In this document: one piece after another, positions 62,515 to 64,000 of the stretch
Layout: each line of letters starts with the position of its first letter
Position numbering within the stretch: the stretch's first letter is position 1
Source: Escarpia spicata
Lineage: Eukaryota; Annelida; Polychaeta; Sabellida; Siboglinidae
Direction of reading: 5' to 3'
Length of the DNA stretch: 64,000 nt
Assembly: GCA_963995525.1 (NCBI GenBank)
Contig: OZ023212.1
Location: 14,423,508-14,487,507 of the forward strand
Notes under the pieces: model-generated
Database searches by the model: none
What the model was told of the DNA's origin: nothing
What the model saw: only the letters and a program-made list of their open reading frames with translations
Program-made: the position numbers and the translations under genes

Positions 62515-62562
62515 TTTTGTATGTATGCATGTATGTATGTACGTATGTATGCATGCATACTG
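62515..62562. repeat. (ATGT)n microsatellite
   Basis: GTAT/GCAT tetranucleotide repeats between the 63-bp minisatellite and the lectin exon. Confidence 0.92.
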
Positions 62563-62591
62563 TAGCCTATTAAGACATCACACGTCCTTAC

Positions 62592-62797
62592 CTATGAATC
62601 TGCGTTCGCACATAACTAGATTATTTTTATTACATCTTTCGTTATACCACTTGTTGATGCCCTTGACATATGTACAACTGGGATTCATTCTGGGATAGCC
62701 ATCCTCCCATTCCTCGTATTCTTCCAACGCTTTTTCTCCCTCCCATTTCCAAACCAACGCGCCGTTATCCTCCATAGCTAAAAGTGATATCCAAACG
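62592..62797 (-). CDS. C-type lectin-like domain exon (C-terminal half)
   Basis: 206 bp between CTTTCAG and GTAAGG. It is entered with one base completing a codon and left with one base (phase 1). The 68 codons read V-W-I-S-L, then G-A-L-V-W-K-W-E-G, Y-E-E-W, G-Y-P, C-T-Y-V, K-W-Y-N-E-R-C and V-M-C-E, the order of a C-type lectin-like domain from the W-I-G-L strand to the last two disulphide cysteines. The calcium-binding E/Q-P-N and W-N-D residues are not clearly conserved, so sugar binding is doubtful. The first half of the domain must lie upstream, outside the window or unseen. It is either a separate lectin gene or an upstream exon of the channel gene; its phase fits channel exon 1. Confidence 0.82.
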
Positions 62798-62930
62798 CTG
62801 AAAGAAAACGAACAGCATCAAACACGGGCACTACAACAACGTCCAAATGCTGAAGGAAAGTGAACAGCATCAAACACGGGTACTACAACAACGTCCAAAT
62901 GCTGAAGGAAAGTGAACAGCATCAATCAGC
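62784..62930. repeat. 52-bp tandem triplication over the lectin exon acceptor
   Basis: The unit starting GTCCAAATGCTGAAGGAAAG repeats about 2.7 times with a 52-bp period. The first copy (ATCCAAACGCTGAAAGAAAA) spans the acceptor of the lectin exon, so the downstream copies carry duplicate acceptor-like sites on the minus strand. Confidence 0.85.
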
Positions 62931-63189
62931 GATATAACTGTACTGAGTTTTTCTTAGAAGGATGTCTTCTATTTTGTCAATCATAGCACTGATGTTATGG
63001 TACGACATAGTGTACCTATAATATTACATTCAATTATGCAGCGTATGCTATTACCAAAGATATATATTATCAGTTGTCCATTAAACAATCAAGAATTTAA
63101 AACGTACAAACTAACTCAGGTTACACAGTTTCGCGTCGAGTGTCAGTTGCGTAACAGAGTTACATGACTAGATAAAGAAGAAAGGGAAC
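62931..63189. other. Non-coding, nothing recognised
   Basis: AT-rich, without repeat or coding signal. Confidence 0.5.
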
Positions 63190-63815
63190 AAGAATAAGGA
63201 GACGGTGACAAAGACAGTGATGGTGACGGTGACGGTGACGGTGACGGTGACGGTGACAATGACGCAGAGGGAGATGATGATGGAGACAGTGACGACGATG
63301 GTGACGGAGACAGAGATGGTGACGGAGATGGAGACAGTGACGGAGACGGAGACGAAGACGTTGTCGGTGACTGTGACGGTGACGGTGACGGTGGCGGTGA
63401 CGGAGATGGAGACAGTGACGGAGACGTTGACGGTGACGGTGACGGAAACATTGACGGTGACGGAAACGACGACGGAGATGGTGACGGAGACGGAGATGGT
63501 GACGGAGAGGGAGACAGTGTTGGAGATGGAGCGGAGAGGGAGATGGTGACGGTGACAGAGAGGAAGACAGTGACGGAGAAGGAGTTGGAGACGGTGACGT
63601 AGACAGTGATGGAGACGGAGACGAAGATGGAGACAGTAACGGAGACGGACGCGGAGACACTGACGGAGATGGAGAGAGTGGCAGAGACGGAGATGGTGAC
63701 GGAGACATAGATAGTGACGGAGATGCAGACGGAGACAGTGGCGGAGACAGTGACGGAGACAGTGACGGAGACAGTGACGGAGACAGTGACGGAGACAGTG
63801 ACGGATACGGACGCC
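63190..63815. repeat. (GACGGT/GACGGA/GACAGT)n hexamer-based minisatellite
   Basis: About 620 bp of GACGGT, GACGGA, GATGGT and GACAGT hexamers with interruptions. All frames give simple peptides: Asp-Gly/Ser on one frame of the + strand, Thr-Val on another, Ser-Pro or Ser-Val on the minus strand. The minus-strand frame of 255 codons starts with a hydrophobic stretch but consists almost wholly of repeat, so I do not call a gene. Confidence 0.93.
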
Positions 63816-64000
63816 ACGACATAGCTCTAGACGGCGATAGAGAGGGCAATGAAGGCATAGAAGTAAATAAAGATTGGGAAGAATTCAACAATAATAAAAC
63901 TGTCAGAACATTGATTTGCATTGACAATGTTTCCGCTGAATTATAAATCTAACCACGTTTTATTGTGCGGAAAGCGAAGCGTTTAGTTAAAGTAACTTAC
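63816..64000. other. Window edge, no gene
   Basis: No coding signal. The last six bases are ACTTAC, which is GTAAGT on the minus strand, so an exon could end just outside the window; this is a single short match. Confidence 0.4.

Noticed and set aside
63143..63927. 255-codon minus-strand frame with a hydrophobic start
   Set aside because: Nearly all of it is Ser-Pro repeat from the GACGGA array. The start is short and unsupported.
63995..64000. GTAAGT on the minus strand at the window edge as an exon donor
   Set aside because: A six-base match without visible exon sequence cannot be judged from this window.

Overview
The window is metazoan nuclear DNA. It has spliced coding exons with GT-AG introns in consistent phase, several families of non-LTR retrotransposon remnants, a decayed Ty3/Gypsy element, and many micro- and minisatellites. 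An FMRFamide-gated/ASIC-like DEG/ENaC channel gene together with CR1 elements that carry an SGNH-esterase ORF1 suggests a marine invertebrate such as a mollusc, lancelet or hemichordate. The sequence alone does not settle the phylum, and nothing here looks bacterial or viral.

Layout. Positions 1 to about 38,890 are one satellite array of a roughly 325-bp monomer, about 116 copies. It is homogeneous with multi-monomer higher-order duplications up to about 30 kb, and then changes to a more diverged subfamily. A 5'-truncated CR1/Jockey-type LINE is inserted in it at 31,705-32,826. Positions 38,890-47,845 are transposon-rich non-coding DNA. They contain a minus-strand CR1 remnant (SGNH ORF1, endonuclease, reverse transcriptase) that is split by a block holding another LINE tail and a 950-bp inverted-repeat element. 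An L2-like LINE fragment and AT, GT and CT microsatellites make up much of the rest.

Positions 47,846-58,238 hold nine minus-strand exons of a DEG/ENaC sodium channel, running 3' to 5' across the window. Every splice phase fits, and the joined exons give 588 codons including the stop. The ectodomain cysteines, the second transmembrane segment with a G-x-S filter and a C-terminal PPxY motif are all present. TM1 is not found. The most 5' exon starts with a Thr-rich mucin-like stretch built on a 36-bp repeat. One intron carries a 3.9-kb array of a 78-bp repeat with RNA polymerase III A/B-box-like motifs.

Upstream of that exon, on + strand DNA, lie a LINE RT fragment, a decayed Gypsy element and a 63-bp minisatellite that continues from the Gypsy C-terminal reading frame. 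Next comes a minus-strand exon encoding the C-terminal half of a C-type lectin domain (62,592-62,797). Its splice phase matches the Thr-rich channel exon, so a lectin-mucin-channel fusion is possible but unproven. The window ends in a GACGGT/GACGGA simple-repeat array.
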